Positions 43,247 to 51,946 of a stretch of DNA of 64,000 bases are shown in pieces. Where the stretch lies: positions 1-64,000 of the forward strand of contig NZ_JAFEUM010000008.1 in assembly GCF_016900875.1 (NCBI RefSeq). Direction: 5' to 3'. A program made the translations under genes and the position numbers. The first letter of the stretch is position 1, and every line of letters starts with the position of its first letter. The notes below the pieces were generated by a model that did not search any database, was not told the DNA's origin, and was given only the letters and a program-made list of their open reading frames with translations. Origin of the DNA: Vibrio ulleungensis (lineage in GTDB: Bacteria; Pseudomonadota; Gammaproteobacteria; Enterobacterales; Vibrionaceae).

Positions 43247-44986
43247 ATGATTGAAATAAAACGTCGTCCTTTAACCGATATAGGTCAACTCCCTGACTCT
43301 ATGTCCCCGTTATTGCGTCGTATATACGCAGCTCGTGGCATCGATTCTATGTCAATGCTTGAGCGTAGCGCCAAAGGGTTGTTTGCCCCTAAACAGTTGT
43401 TCGGCATTGAACGTGCAGCTTCATTGCTGTTTGATGCAGTAAAGCGGCAACAACGAATCATTATTGTGGGTGACTTTGATGCTGACGGTGCCACCAGTTC
43501 AGCACTTTCGGTGTTGGCACTTCGCATGCTTGGTATGTCCAACGTCGACTACTTAGTGCCGAATCGTTTTGAAGATGGTTATGGCCTGTCACCGGAAGTA
43601 GTGGATCAAGCGTTGGAGCTAAACGCTGAACTTATCATGACGGTCGACAACGGAGTGTCGTCACTATCGGGGGTGAAGTACGCCAAAGAGAAAGGGCTGG
43701 TGGTAGTGGTGACCGATCACCATTTGCCAGGCGCTGAACTTCCCATTGCAGATGCGATCGTTAACCCCAATCTCCACGAATGCGATTTTCCGTCGAAGGC
43801 GTTAGCCGGAGTGGGCGTCGCATTCTATTTGATGCTAGCGTTACGAGCACAAATGCGCACGAGCGGGTGGTTCCAAGCGCAAGGCATTGCTGAACCCAAT
43901 CTGTCAGAACTGCTCGATTTGGTGGCGTTGGGTACGGTGGCCGACGTAGTTCCTTTAGATCAGAACAATCGTATTTTGGTTCATCAAGGTCTGCAGCGCA
44001 TTCGGGCAGGTAAGGTTCGCCCCGGCATACAAGCGCTTATAGAAGTCGCAAAACGTAATCCTAGTCGATTAGTTGCCTCTGATTTCGGCTTCGCATTGGG
44101 GCCACGGATCAACGCCGCTGGACGTCTTGATGATATGTCGTTTGGGGTTGAGCTGCTCATGTGTAATAACATTCATGCGGCGCGTCGCATGGCCAGCGAA
44201 CTGGACGGTCTCAACCATACTCGTCGAGAGATTGAAGAGGGCATGAAGCAAGAAGCGATGGCATTTTGTGAGCGATTGCAATTTGACGACAAGCAAGAAA
44301 TGCCGTTTGGCTTAGCGCTGTTTCAAGCCGATTGGCATCAAGGTGTCATTGGCATTTTAGCCTCACGCATTAAAGATCAGTTCCATCGCCCCGTCATAGC
44401 TTTTGCAAGTGGTGGCGACGGGATCATCAAAGGGTCGTGCCGTTCGATTGTTGGGGTACATATGCGTGATCTCTTGGATCGTATCGATGTGCAAAACCCT
44501 GGTTTGATTTTGAAATTTGGCGGTCACGCAATGGCAGCAGGGCTGTCGATAAACGAAGTGGACTATGACCGTTTTTGCACCTTGTTTGACCAAGCGGTAC
44601 GACAAGAGATCGACGAAGATGCGCTGCGAGGCGTGGTATTGTCCGACGGCGAACTGACGCCAGAAGAGTTTTCTATGCATACCGCCCACGACATTCGCTC
44701 TGGCGGGCCATGGGGACAAGCCTTTCCCGAGCCGATTTTCGATGGCGAATTTAAAGTACTCAACCAAAAATTGGTGGGAGAGAAGCATTTAAAACTCATC
44801 GTGGAGCCTATTTTTAAAGGTCACAACAGCAATGTCATGTTAGATGCCATTGCGTTTAATGTGGATCTTAGACGCTGGCCGGACGCGTCAGCGAAAAGTG
44901 TGCGCATGGCATATCGTCTTGACATCAATGAGTTTCGTGGCAATCAGTCGTTGCAACTGATGGTAGAAGTATTAGAAGCGCCTTAA
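43247..44986 (+). CDS. recJ: Single-strand DNA exonuclease RecJ
   Basis: 579 residues from the ATG at 43247 (a TTG 6 bases earlier is also in frame). DHH-family motifs: VGDFDADGATSSA (about 76-88), VTDHHLPGAELP (about 158-169), then GHAMAAGLS in the DHHA1 domain. RecJ degrades single-stranded DNA 5' to 3' in recombination and mismatch repair. There is no Shine-Dalgarno sequence, since the terminator hairpin fills the leader. Confidence 0.94.
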   Translation: MIEIKRRPLTDIGQLPDSMSPLLRRIYAARGIDSMSMLERSAKGLFAPKQLFGIERAASLLFDAVKRQQRIIIVGDFDADGATSSALSVLALRMLGMSNVDYLVPNRFEDGYGLSPEVVDQALELNAELIMTVDNGVSSLSGVKYAKEKGLVVVVTDHHLPGAELPIADAIVNPNLHECDFPSKALAGVGVAFYLMLALRAQMRTSGWFQAQGIAEPNLSELLDLVALGTVADVVPLDQNNRILVHQGLQRIRAGKVRPGIQALIEVAKRNPSRLVASDFGFALGPRINAAGRLDDMSFGVELLMCNNIHAARRMASELDGLNHTRREIEEGMKQEAMAFCERLQFDDKQEMPFGLALFQADWHQGVIGILASRIKDQFHRPVIAFASGGDGIIKGSCRSIVGVHMRDLLDRIDVQNPGLILKFGGHAMAAGLSINEVDYDRFCTLFDQAVRQEIDEDALRGVVLSDGELTPEEFSMHTAHDIRSGGPWGQAFPEPIFDGEFKVLNQKLVGEKHLKLIVEPIFKGHNSNVMLDAIAFNVDLRRWPDASAKSVRMAYRLDINEFRGNQSLQLMVEVLEAP

Positions 44987-45000
44987 CCATTCATCACAAT

Positions 45001-45042
45001 AAAGCGAATTTACCGGCCACTTCCTTGGGAGTGGCCGCTTTA
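45001..45042 (+). terminator. Probable terminator after recJ
   Basis: GGCCACT/AGTGGCC stem with an outer AAAGCG/CGCTTT pairing and a short T-rich tail. Weaker than the other terminators in the window. Confidence 0.5.
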
Positions 45043-45125
45043 TAATCGTTCAAAAAATACCTGTATCTCGGTCACATTTTCAAGTAAAATCCGAGAGTTT
45101 TTCTACGCGTAAATAAATCAATTAT

Positions 45126-46224
45126 ATGTTTGAAATCAATCCGATTAAAAACCGTATCCAGGATGTGTCTGAACGCACAAATATCCTGAGGGGGTACCTT
45201 TGACTACGACGCCAAAAAAGAGCGTCTAGAAGAGGTTAATGCAGAATTAGAGCAGCCTGATGTCTGGAACGAGCCTGATCGTGCGCAGGCACTGGGTAAA
45301 GAACGTTCATCATTGGAAGCCGTAGTAGAAACCATCGACCAACTCGACCAAGGTGTTGAGGATGTTGAAGGGCTACTGGAGCTTGCGGTTGAAGAAGAAG
45401 ATCAAGAGACCTTTGACGAAGTTGAAGCCGAATTGTGCGATTTGGAAGCCAAGCTAGAGAAGCTTGAGTTTCGTCGTATGTTTGCAGGCGATCACGACGG
45501 AAGCGACGCTTACATCGACTTGCAGTCGGGTTCTGGTGGCACCGAAGCTCAAGATTGGACCAATATGATGCTACGCATGTATTTGCGTTGGGCTGAGTCA
45601 AAGGGCTTTAAAGCGGAAGTGATTGAAGTCTCTGAAGGTGAAGTTGCGGGTCTTAAATCGGCCACGGTTCGCATCAGTGGCGAGTACGCGTATGGCTGGC
45701 TTCGCACCGAAACCGGCGTGCATCGTTTGGTTCGTAAGTCTCCGTTTGATTCTGGCGGTCGCCGTCATACGTCGTTCGCTTCTGCGTTTATCTACCCTGA
45801 GATTGATGACAACATCGATATCGACATTAACCCGTCCGATTTACGAATTGATGTATACCGAGCATCTGGTGCGGGTGGTCAGCATGTAAACACCACCGAG
45901 TCAGCTGTGCGTATTACTCACTTGCCTACTAATACAGTGGTGCAGTGTCAAAACGATCGCTCTCAGCACAAAAACAAAGACCAAGCGATGAAACAGCTTC
46001 GCGCAAAACTGTTTGAGCTGGAATTGCAAAAACAAAATGCAGAGAAGCAAGCCAACGAGGACGCGAAATCCGACATCGGTTGGGGCAGCCAGATCCGTTC
46101 ATACGTGCTGGATGATTCACGCATTAAAGATTTACGCACTGGCGTTGAAAACCGCAATACCCAAGCGGTGCTTGACGGCGATTTAGACAAATTTATTGAA
46201 GCCAGCCTAAAATCAGGGCTGTAA
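45126..46224 (+). CDS. prfB: Peptide chain release factor 2 (RF2), programmed +1 frameshift
   Basis: Coded as 45126-45200 joined to 45202-46224, giving 365 residues. The ATG at 45126 starts [19 protein letters not shown], and after codon 25 the in-frame TGA at 45201 must be bypassed by a +1 shift. The long frame carries the SPF anticodon-like tripeptide (RKSPFDSGG) and the GGQ catalytic motif ([14 protein letters not shown]). RF2 reads UGA and UAA. Starting at the later methionine of the long frame would remove the conserved N-terminal domain. Probably one operon with lysS. Confidence 0.97.
45189..45203 (+). other. RF2 programmed frameshift site
   Basis: AGG GGG TAC CTT TGA: an internal Shine-Dalgarno-like AGGGGG, then the slippery CTT followed by the TGA stop. 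When RF2 is scarce, termination is slow and the ribosome slips +1, completing RF2; when RF2 is plentiful the short peptide is released. Same arrangement as in E. coli. Confidence 0.95.
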
Positions 46225-46263
46225 GCTTTTTTTACCGACTTAACACAACAGGATAGATCGACA

Positions 46264-47796
46264 ATGACTGATGCTGTTCAAAATGATCAAGCGGCACAAC
46301 AAAGTGCTCAAGAAGAAAATAAACTGATTGCAGAGCGTCGCGCTAAGCTCGACGAAATCCGCAAAAACTGTAGCTCAAACGGCCACCCAAACGATTTTCG
46401 TCGTGACAGCCTAGCGGGAGATCTACAGCAGAAGTTTGGTGAAAAAAGCAAACAAGAACTTGAAGAGCTAAACCACGTGGTTGCGATTGCAGGTCGCATC
46501 ATGGCAAAACGTGGTCCTTTCTTGGTGATCCAAGAAACATCGGGTCGCATTCAAGCTTACGCAGCAAAAGACGTTCAAAAAGAGCTAAAAGCGAAATACC
46601 AAGGTCTAGACATTGGTGACATCGTTGGCGTTAAAGGTGCTCTTCATAAATCAGGTAAAGGCGATCTTTACGTGAACATGGAAGAGTACGAGTTGCTAAC
46701 GAAAGCACTTCGTCCGCTGCCAGAGAAATTCCACGGCCTTACTGACCAAGAGATGCGCTACCGCCAACGTTACGTTGACTTGATTGTAAACGAAGACTCT
46801 CGCTCTGCGTTTATCATTCGTTCTAAGCTGGTTTCTTCTATTCGTAGCTTTATGAGTTCAAAAGGCTACTTGGAAGTGGAAACTCCGATGATGCACGCGA
46901 TCCCTGGCGGTGCAACGGCGCGTCCTTTTATTACCCATCATAATGCGCTCGATATCGATATGTATTTGCGCGTAGCTCCAGAGCTGTATTTGAAGCGTTT
47001 GGTTGTGGGTGGTTTTGATCGCGTATTTGAAATCAACCGTAACTTCCGTAACGAAGGTTTGTCACCTCGTCACAATCCAGAATTTACCATGATGGAGTTC
47101 TACCAAGCGTACTCAGACTACAAAGACTTGATGGATTTGACCGAAGAAATGCTTAGCACGGTTGCTATGGACGTTCTGGGTTCAACCTCAATGCCTTACG
47201 GTGATGAAACCGTTGAGTTCGGTGGAACCTATGCACGTTTGAGCATGTTTGAAGCGATCAAGCAGTACAATCCAGACCACGCGCAAATTCAAGCACTGAC
47301 GGAAGCCGATCTACAAGACCGTGATTTGATGGTGTCGATTGCAAAATCTGTGCACGTAGATGTAGAAACGTTCTGGACTTGTGGCCAACTACTTGAAGAG
47401 ATCTTTGGCGAAACCGCTGAGCCTAAGCTTATCCAGCCAACCTTTATTACTGGCTATCCGGCAGATATTTCACCATTGGCTCGTCGTAGTGATGACAATC
47501 CTTTCTTTACCGATCGTTTTGAATTCTTCATCGGCGGCCGTGAAGTTGCTAATGGGTTCTCTGAGCTTAACGATGCAGAAGACCAAGACGCTCGCTTTAA
47601 AGCGCAGGTTGAAGCGAAAGACGCTGGTGATGATGAAGCGATGTACTACGACGCCGATTACATTACGGCACTCGAGCACGGTCTTCCGCCAACAGCAGGA
47701 CAAGGTATTGGTATCGACCGATTAGCGATGCTATTTACTAACACCCATACTATTCGTGACGTAATTTTGTTCCCAGCTATGCGTCCTCAGCAATAG
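46264..47796 (+). CDS. lysS: Lysyl-tRNA synthetase (class II)
   Basis: 510 residues. An OB-fold anticodon domain (about 65-150, [28 protein letters not shown]) is followed by the class II core: motif 1 around [16 protein letters not shown], motif 2 [29 protein letters not shown] and motif 3 [13 protein letters not shown]. It charges tRNA-Lys. Forty bases after prfB, the same pairing as in E. coli. Confidence 0.97.
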   Translation: MTDAVQNDQAAQQSAQEENKLIAERRAKLDEIRKNCSSNGHPNDFRRDSLAGDLQQKFGEKSKQELEELNHVVAIAGRIMAKRGPFLVIQETSGRIQAYAAKDVQKELKAKYQGLDIGDIVGVKGALHKSGKGDLYVNMEEYELLTKALRPLPEKFHGLTDQEMRYRQRYVDLIVNEDSRSAFIIRSKLVSSIRSFMSSKGYLEVETPMMHAIPGGATARPFITHHNALDIDMYLRVAPELYLKRLVVGGFDRVFEINRNFRNEGLSPRHNPEFTMMEFYQAYSDYKDLMDLTEEMLSTVAMDVLGSTSMPYGDETVEFGGTYARLSMFEAIKQYNPDHAQIQALTEADLQDRDLMVSIAKSVHVDVETFWTCGQLLEEIFGETAEPKLIQPTFITGYPADISPLARRSDDNPFFTDRFEFFIGGREVANGFSELNDAEDQDARFKAQVEAKDAGDDEAMYYDADYITALEHGLPPTAGQGIGIDRLAMLFTNTHTIRDVILFPAMRPQQ

Positions 47797-47816
47797 CCTC
47801 TGTAACGAATAAAATG

Positions 47817-47847
47817 AACCGGCCTAGGAAACTAGGCCGGTTTTTTT
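47817..47847 (+). terminator. Terminator of the prfB-lysS operon
   Basis: AACCGGCCTAG/CTAGGCCGGTT with GAAA-type loop, then T-run. Confidence 0.9.
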
Positions 47848-47925
47848 GTCTTTTTTTTGGTCAAGAGTGATCTGTTGTTATAAGCCTTGCCGTAGAACTC
47901 TGTGAATCTAGCAAACAACATTTTG

Positions 47926-47943
47926 GTCTCGCAGCTTAGAGAC
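47926..47943 (+). promoter_or_regulatory. Leader hairpin of DUF3316 copy 1
   Basis: GTCTC/GAGAC stem with 8-base loop, 44 bases upstream of the ATG and followed by AAAGTAAGGAATCGTT. It corresponds to the hairpins before copies 2, 3 and 5. This copy lacks the CRP-like site of the others. Confidence 0.5.
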
Positions 47944-47969
47944 TTATTTTTAAAAAGTAAGGAATCGTT

Positions 47970-48326
47970 ATGAACAAATTAATCGCTCTATCAGCCGCTC
48001 TTCTCGTTAGTACTACTGCGTTTGCATCTGGCCAATATAAAGATGTGTCGACTAATCAATCTGCTCGCTTTATCACAGAAGGCGTGAGTAGCCAGGAAGA
48101 AGCGCAAGCATTAGCAAGTACGTTTGTCGATGAGTTGGACAGCAAAAGTAACATCGAGCTGAGCCAACAACTGCCAACACCACACCTTCGTATGGATAAG
48201 CGCAGTATGGAGGTGACAGATACTGAATTGAGCTTCATTACTGAAGAAGCAACAGATGGTAGCACCACCTATAGAGCAGTTGTCGATGTGGATTACACCT
48301 ACAACTACCGTTCTGATAAGAGTTAA
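47970..48326 (+). CDS. DUF3316 periplasmic protein, copy 1
   Basis: 118 residues, signal peptide cleaved near AFA-SG. The mature protein carries the motif shared by the array: SQQLPTPHLRMDKRSMEVTD and, at the end, YRAVVDVDYTYNYRSDKS. DUF3316 proteins are small periplasmic proteins of vibrios with no known function. First of seven tandem copies. Ribosome site TAAGGA upstream; a terminator follows at 48344. Confidence 0.85.
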   Translation: MNKLIALSAALLVSTTAFASGQYKDVSTNQSARFITEGVSSQEEAQALASTFVDELDSKSNIELSQQLPTPHLRMDKRSMEVTDTELSFITEEATDGSTTYRAVVDVDYTYNYRSDKS

Positions 48327-48343
48327 TTGAACTTTTACAATAC

Positions 48344-48372
48344 AACGCCTCGCTCATACGCGAGGCGTTTTC
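48344..48372 (+). terminator. Terminator of DUF3316 copy 1
   Basis: AACGCCTCG/CGAGGCGTT stem followed by TTTTC; medium strength. Confidence 0.75.
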
Positions 48373-48512
48373 ATTTCTAAGTTCCCGTAAAAAAAGCAAA
48401 AATATAGGCGATATTGAAAGGGCGCAGCACAAGAAGTGTCAATTTGTTAGCAGTTTCCGTAAAGATGTGTAAACGAAAAAGCCTTATAAGTAAGCCTGTG
48501 TAAACTCGCTCG

Positions 48513-48528
48513 CGTGATGCAGATCAAA
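48513..48528 (+). promoter_or_regulatory. CRP-like site, DUF3316 copy 2
   Basis: CGTGA-TGCAGA-TCAAA, matching TGTGA-N6-TCACA in most positions, at the same distance (107 bases) from the ATG as in copies 3 and 5. Confidence 0.5.
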
Positions 48529-48577
48529 TTGTTACCTTTATTTCAACGCAGAGAGATGTCGCGATTAACACAGTTTA

Positions 48578-48596
48578 TGACTCACCTTTTGAGTCA
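48578..48596 (+). promoter_or_regulatory. Leader hairpin of DUF3316 copy 2 (compensatory variant)
   Basis: TGACTC/GAGTCA stem with 7-base loop. Copies 1, 3 and 5 have GTCTC/GAGAC, so here both arms have changed and pairing is kept. Confidence 0.6.
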
Positions 48597-48619
48597 CTCA
48601 AATTAAGTAAGGGATCGTT

Positions 48620-48976
48620 ATGAAAAAAGTAATCACATTAGCAGCAGCACTACTTCTTAGCACATCAGCTCTGGCAGCCACCCAATTCAAAGATGTGTCG
48701 ACTAACCAGACGGCGCGTTACTTAACTGACGCAGTGTCAACTCAAGCTGAAGCTGAAGCACTCGCCACAACTTTTGTTAGTGAGCTTGAAGAAAAAAGCA
48801 ATTTTGAGCTTAGCCAGCAGTTGCCAACACCGCACCTTCGCATGGACAAACGAAGCATGGAAGTGACAGACACCGAACTGAGTGTTGTGACTGAAGAAGC
48901 CGAAGATGGCACGGTAAACTATCGCGCTGTAGTCGATGTAGATTACTCATATAAATATCGCTCTAGCAAAGGTTAA
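48620..48976 (+). CDS. DUF3316 periplasmic protein, copy 2
   Basis: 118 residues. Signal peptide MKKVITLAAALLLSTSALA, nearly identical in copies 3 and 5. Mature part with QQLPTPHLRMDKRSMEV and YRAVVDVDYSYKYR. The start and leader ('AAGTAAGGGATCGTT' before the ATG) are shared with copies 3 and 5, which points to duplication of gene plus promoter. Confidence 0.85.
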   Translation: MKKVITLAAALLLSTSALAATQFKDVSTNQTARYLTDAVSTQAEAEALATTFVSELEEKSNFELSQQLPTPHLRMDKRSMEVTDTELSVVTEEAEDGTVNYRAVVDVDYSYKYRSSKG

Positions 48977-48991
48977 TATTTCGCTAGCACT

Positions 48992-49019
48992 AAAAGCCCC
49001 GCACTTACGGGGCTTTTTT
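48992..49019 (+). terminator. Terminator of DUF3316 copy 2
   Basis: AAAAGCCCCGC/GCGGGGCTTTTTT-type stem (ACTTA loop) and T-run. Confidence 0.85.
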
Positions 49020-49297
49020 CATTTTGAGCCTGGTCATTTACCTATAAAGATTAAAGTTGGCGAGTAGGTCGCACGATTACGGCTTACCTAATACCGTTTG
49101 GGCGTTGAGCTGTCACAGCTGTTGATGCTCTCGGCGGAAATGAAGTCGATTATTTCACGATGTTTCTTAATAGCTAAAAATTTCTTAATTAATAAGTGAT
49201 CCAATTAGGTTGTGCGCTACGTATTAATAGGTGCAAGCAGTCATGAGAACGAGGACATTGTGGTCTTTGGCTCTAAAGCATTGATGAAACAAGGCTC
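49020..49297. other. Spacer in the DUF3316 array
   Basis: About 280 bases between the terminator of copy 2 and the promoter module of copy 3. No ORF with a ribosome site or coding signature was seen. Confidence 0.4.
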
Positions 49298-49388
49298 CAT
49301 TGAGGTGCAAAGTGTCAATTTAAACGCTAGAAACGTAAAGAAACGTAAGCGAAATGAGCGGTTAAGTAAGCGAGTGTAAACTCACTGG

Positions 49389-49404
49389 TGTGACACAGAT
49401 CAAA
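49389..49404 (+). promoter_or_regulatory. CRP-like site, DUF3316 copy 3
   Basis: TGTGA-CACAGA-TCAAA, the best match of the three to the CRP consensus, 107 bases before the ATG. Confidence 0.55.
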
Positions 49405-49452
49405 TTGGTACTTTGTATTCAACGCAGCAAACAAGCATTAGCAAACACATTT

Positions 49453-49472
49453 TGTCTCCTTATTGAGAGACA
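49453..49472 (+). promoter_or_regulatory. Leader hairpin of DUF3316 copy 3
   Basis: TGTCTC/GAGACA stem with 8-base loop, 43 bases before the ATG. Confidence 0.55.
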
Positions 49473-49495
49473 CTTTTTTAAAGTAAGGGATCGTT

Positions 49496-49852
49496 ATGAA
49501 AAAAGTTATCACTCTAGCAGCAGCACTTCTTCTTAGTACGTCAGCATTCGCAGCAACACAATATAAAGATGTCACTACCAATCAGACCGCTCAATATGTA
49601 ACTGATGCCGTGTCAACGCAAGCTGAAGCTGAATCTTTGGCGACAAACTTTGTCACTGAACTTGAAGCGAAAAACAGTCTAGAGCTTAGCCAACAGTTGC
49701 CAACTCCACATTTGCGTATGGACAAGCGTAGCATGGAAGTATCAGACACTGAGCTGAGTGTTGTTGCTGAAGAAGCTGAAGATGGTTCAGTGAGCTACCG
49801 CGCCGTGGTTGACGTAGATTACAACTACAGCTACCGCTCAGCAAAAAGCTAA
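49496..49852 (+). CDS. DUF3316 periplasmic protein, copy 3
   Basis: 118 residues, signal peptide ending AFA-AT, then LSQQLPTPHLRMDKRSMEVSD and YRAVVDVDYNYSYRSAKS. Very close to copies 2 and 5. The short copy 4 follows after 68 bases with only a weak terminator between, so the two may share a transcript. Confidence 0.85.
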   Translation: MKKVITLAAALLLSTSAFAATQYKDVTTNQTAQYVTDAVSTQAEAESLATNFVTELEAKNSLELSQQLPTPHLRMDKRSMEVSDTELSVVAEEAEDGSVSYRAVVDVDYNYSYRSAKS

Positions 49853-49881
49853 TCACTATCAGTGAATAACCGACGCTCTAT

Positions 49882-49903
49882 AAGCCCCGATTGGGGCTTT
49901 AAA
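49882..49903 (+). terminator. Weak terminator after DUF3316 copy 3
   Basis: AAGCCCC/GGGGCTT with a short T-run, so read-through into copy 4 is likely. Confidence 0.5.
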
Positions 49904-49919
49904 TAGGTAAGGGGTAATT

Positions 49920-50195
49920 ATGAACAAAGCAATCGTATTAGCCGCGCTATTGGTAAGCAGTTCAACCATGGCAGCAACCTCATTCACTAATGAGGTTTCC
50001 AATCAAAGTGATGATACTTTCCTCAACACTGTATCTTCACAGGAAATCTCTAGCACTCAAATCACTAACGCCACTACTCAACTGGATGAAAAAAAAGACT
50101 TGTCGTTTAGTCAACAACGTCCTACTCCAGAGCTACGTGGAGACACCGATGGGTTTGCGTCACTAGAAATTGAGTTTTCTTCCTTATCTGAGTAG
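49920..50195 (+). CDS. DUF3316 protein, copy 4, degenerate and short
   Basis: 91 residues with an intact signal peptide (cleavage near TMA-AT) and a recognisable FSQQRPTPELRGDTDG core, but it stops about 27 residues early, so the YRAVVDVDYSYNYR end of its relatives is missing. It follows copy 3 by 68 bases with TAAGGGG before the ATG. It may be a decaying gene or a shortened functional form. Confidence 0.65.
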   Translation: MNKAIVLAALLVSSSTMAATSFTNEVSNQSDDTFLNTVSSQEISSTQITNATTQLDEKKDLSFSQQRPTPELRGDTDGFASLEIEFSSLSE

Positions 50196-50227
50196 TGCTT
50201 TAAGACCAAAAGCCCACTCTTAGCTTC

Positions 50228-50256
50228 AAAGCCTCGCGAAATGCGGGGCTTTTTTG
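50228..50256 (+). terminator. Terminator of DUF3316 copy 4
   Basis: AAAGCCTCGC/GCGGGGCTTT imperfect stem with a T-run. Confidence 0.7.
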
Positions 50257-50556
50257 TGCTCGTAGAAAAATATTGGGCTTGCTTGCGCCAAATATAGGTG
50301 CTTAAAAGTGATCAGCCCAAGAGCTGGCAATTAGCTGGCTATAGTATTGACATTGATTTTCTGGATCACGCACAGATGGAGTCAAATGGACGGCGATTCA
50401 TAATGATTAAAGAAATAACCATAACGTGTTTAGTAAACCTTTTAACTTCTATTGTTCTGCCTAAGTGTTGCGCCATGGAAATCCTAATAACACCCCGTCG
50501 TTTTTTGGAAGCGGTGAGCTCTACACCGCGAGGGGCATTGTTAAGCCGCGAGGCGT
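50257..50556. other. Spacer in the DUF3316 array
   Basis: About 300 bases. An 89-codon frame starting at 50298 has no ribosome site and no family signal and runs into the promoter module; I do not call it a gene. Confidence 0.4.
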
Positions 50557-50647
50557 CATTGAGGTGATAAGTGTCGATGTAAACCTGTAGCACGTAAAGA
50601 AACGTAAATAAAAACAGGCTAAAAGTAAGCAAATGTAAACCCGCTAG

Positions 50648-50663
50648 CGTGACGCAGATCAAA
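50648..50663 (+). promoter_or_regulatory. CRP-like site, DUF3316 copy 5
   Basis: CGTGA-CGCAGA-TCAAA, 107 bases before the ATG as in copies 2 and 3. Confidence 0.5.
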
Positions 50664-50710
50664 TTGTTAATTTGTGTTCAACGCAGCAAGACAGCACTAA
50701 CAAATTAAAT

Positions 50711-50731
50711 TGTCTCACCATTTTAGAGACA
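50711..50731 (+). promoter_or_regulatory. Leader hairpin of DUF3316 copy 5
   Basis: TGTCTC/GAGACA stem with 9-base loop, 44 bases before the ATG. Confidence 0.55.
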
Positions 50732-50754
50732 CACTATTTCAGTAAGGGATCGTT

Positions 50755-51111
50755 ATGAAAAAAGTAATCACACTAGCAGCAGCACTTCTACTAAGCACTT
50801 CAGCGTTTGCAGCTACTCAATACAAAGATGTTACCACTCATCAAACGGCGCAGTATGTTACCGATGCAGTTTCTACTCACGCAGAAGCAGAAGAATTGGC
50901 AACCAACTTTGTCACTGAGCTAGACAGTAAAGACAACTTTGAACTAAGCCAGCAACTGCCTACTCCGCACTTACGTATGGATAAGCGCAGCATGGAAGTG
51001 ACAGATACTGAGCTAAGCTTTGTAACAGAAGAAGCAGCTGATGGGTCAGTGAGCTATCGCGCAGTTGTCGATGTAGATTACAGTTACAACTACCGAGCTG
51101 ATAAAAGCTAA
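50755..51111 (+). CDS. DUF3316 periplasmic protein, copy 5
   Basis: 118 residues, signal peptide as in copies 2 and 3, mature part with LSQQLPTPHLRMDKRSMEVTD and YRAVVDVDYSYNYRADKS. Complete upstream module and a strong terminator at 51128 mean that it is an independent transcription unit. Confidence 0.85.
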   Translation: MKKVITLAAALLLSTSAFAATQYKDVTTHQTAQYVTDAVSTHAEAEELATNFVTELDSKDNFELSQQLPTPHLRMDKRSMEVTDTELSFVTEEAADGSVSYRAVVDVDYSYNYRADKS

Positions 51112-51127
51112 TTCGAACTCCATTAGA

Positions 51128-51155
51128 AAGGCCCCGCATTTGCGGGGCTTTTTTT
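51128..51155 (+). terminator. Terminator of DUF3316 copy 5
   Basis: AAGGCCCCGC/GCGGGGCTTTTTTT stem and T-run. Confidence 0.85.
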
Positions 51156-51355
51156 GTTTATAGGTACGAACAAATTTCACGCTAAATTCATAAGCTAAAA
51201 TGACTTATTACTCTATTCGTTGTGATCCGTGTCGCATTTGAGTGCGTACAAAGAATATAGATTCGAACCATGAGCGTTAAAGAGCTCTGCTTCGTTTAGT
51301 GCCATAAATCTTCGCTGGTTTATGGTCATTACCTGTTAAATTAGGTGGGTAGATT

Positions 51356-51709
51356 ATGAAAGTACTAAGTTTAATCGTAGCAGGTTTAGCATTGAGCTCA
51401 ACGCTCAGTTATGCCAGCAGTTTTAAAGATGCAACGACTCATCAACGTGCTCAGTTTGTGACTGATTCGGTGTCTTCTGAAGCTAAAGCAGAGGAATTAG
51501 CCAATAAATTTGTCGCTGAGATGTATGAAAAAGATAGCCTTGCCCTTAGCCAGAAACTTCCAACGCGTCACCGACGAGCAGATAAGCGAACTTTTGAAAT
51601 TACCAGCACTAGTGTCCAATACAAAACTGATTTAAGTCATGGAGAGGTCCCGGCTGTGCAAGGTGTGATTGATGTTAAGTACACCTACACCTATCGCGCT
51701 AAGAAGTAG
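51356..51709 (+). CDS. DUF3316 periplasmic protein, copy 6 (diverged)
   Basis: 117 residues with a signal peptide (cleavage near SYA-SS). The core is changed to LSQKLPTRHRRADKRTFEIT and the end to VQGVIDVKYTYTYRAKK, so it is an older duplicate. Its upstream region lacks the CRP-like site and hairpin of copies 2, 3 and 5, so it is regulated differently. Confidence 0.8.
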   Translation: MKVLSLIVAGLALSSTLSYASSFKDATTHQRAQFVTDSVSSEAKAEELANKFVAEMYEKDSLALSQKLPTRHRRADKRTFEITSTSVQYKTDLSHGEVPAVQGVIDVKYTYTYRAKK

Positions 51710-51946
51710 TTGTGTAAGAAGCAGAGTCAAGTGGGCTACTAAACTCGACACTCAGTGGTGGTAGCAGCAATTATTTCACGTGGTCATTCAGATGTGGATT
51801 AATGCTTTATTGAGTAATTAGTACTAAAGTTAACTCGATGGGTTAGCACGGTATCAATACTGAGGGATCGTTGCAGTGTTATCACCATTGTGAATGTGGC
51901 CATTAAATCAATGGCCGTTTATATGAATTTCAGAGGATGAAATGAT

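Larger units (their letters stand above)
48422..48619 (+). repeat. Duplicated promoter module (copy 2)
   Basis: 198 bases upstream of the ATG that align without net gaps to 49298-49495 and 50557-50754. Shared landmarks at equal distances from each ATG are AAGTGTC (186 bases) and the CRP-like GTGANNCAGATCAAA (107 bases), followed by the leader hairpin and AAGTAAGGGATCGTT. Confidence 0.75.
49298..49495 (+). repeat. Duplicated promoter module (copy 3)
   Basis: Begins CATTGAGGTG and aligns with 50557-50754 at exactly the same distance from the ATG. The shared ACGTAAAGAAACGTAA lies near its start, and CRP-like site, hairpin and AAGTAAGGGATCGTT follow. Confidence 0.8.
50557..50754 (+). repeat. Duplicated promoter module (copy 5)
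   Basis: Begins CATTGAGGTG and aligns colinearly with 49298-49495, with the AAGTGTC, ACGTAAAGAAACGTAA, CRP-like and hairpin landmarks. Confidence 0.8.

Noticed and set aside
45313..46224. Short prfB starting at the first methionine of the long frame
   Set aside because: The conserved N-terminal domain and frameshift site upstream show the gene starts at 45126.
50298..50567. 89-residue frame between DUF3316 copies 4 and 5
   Set aside because: No ribosome site, odd composition and it overlaps the conserved promoter module.
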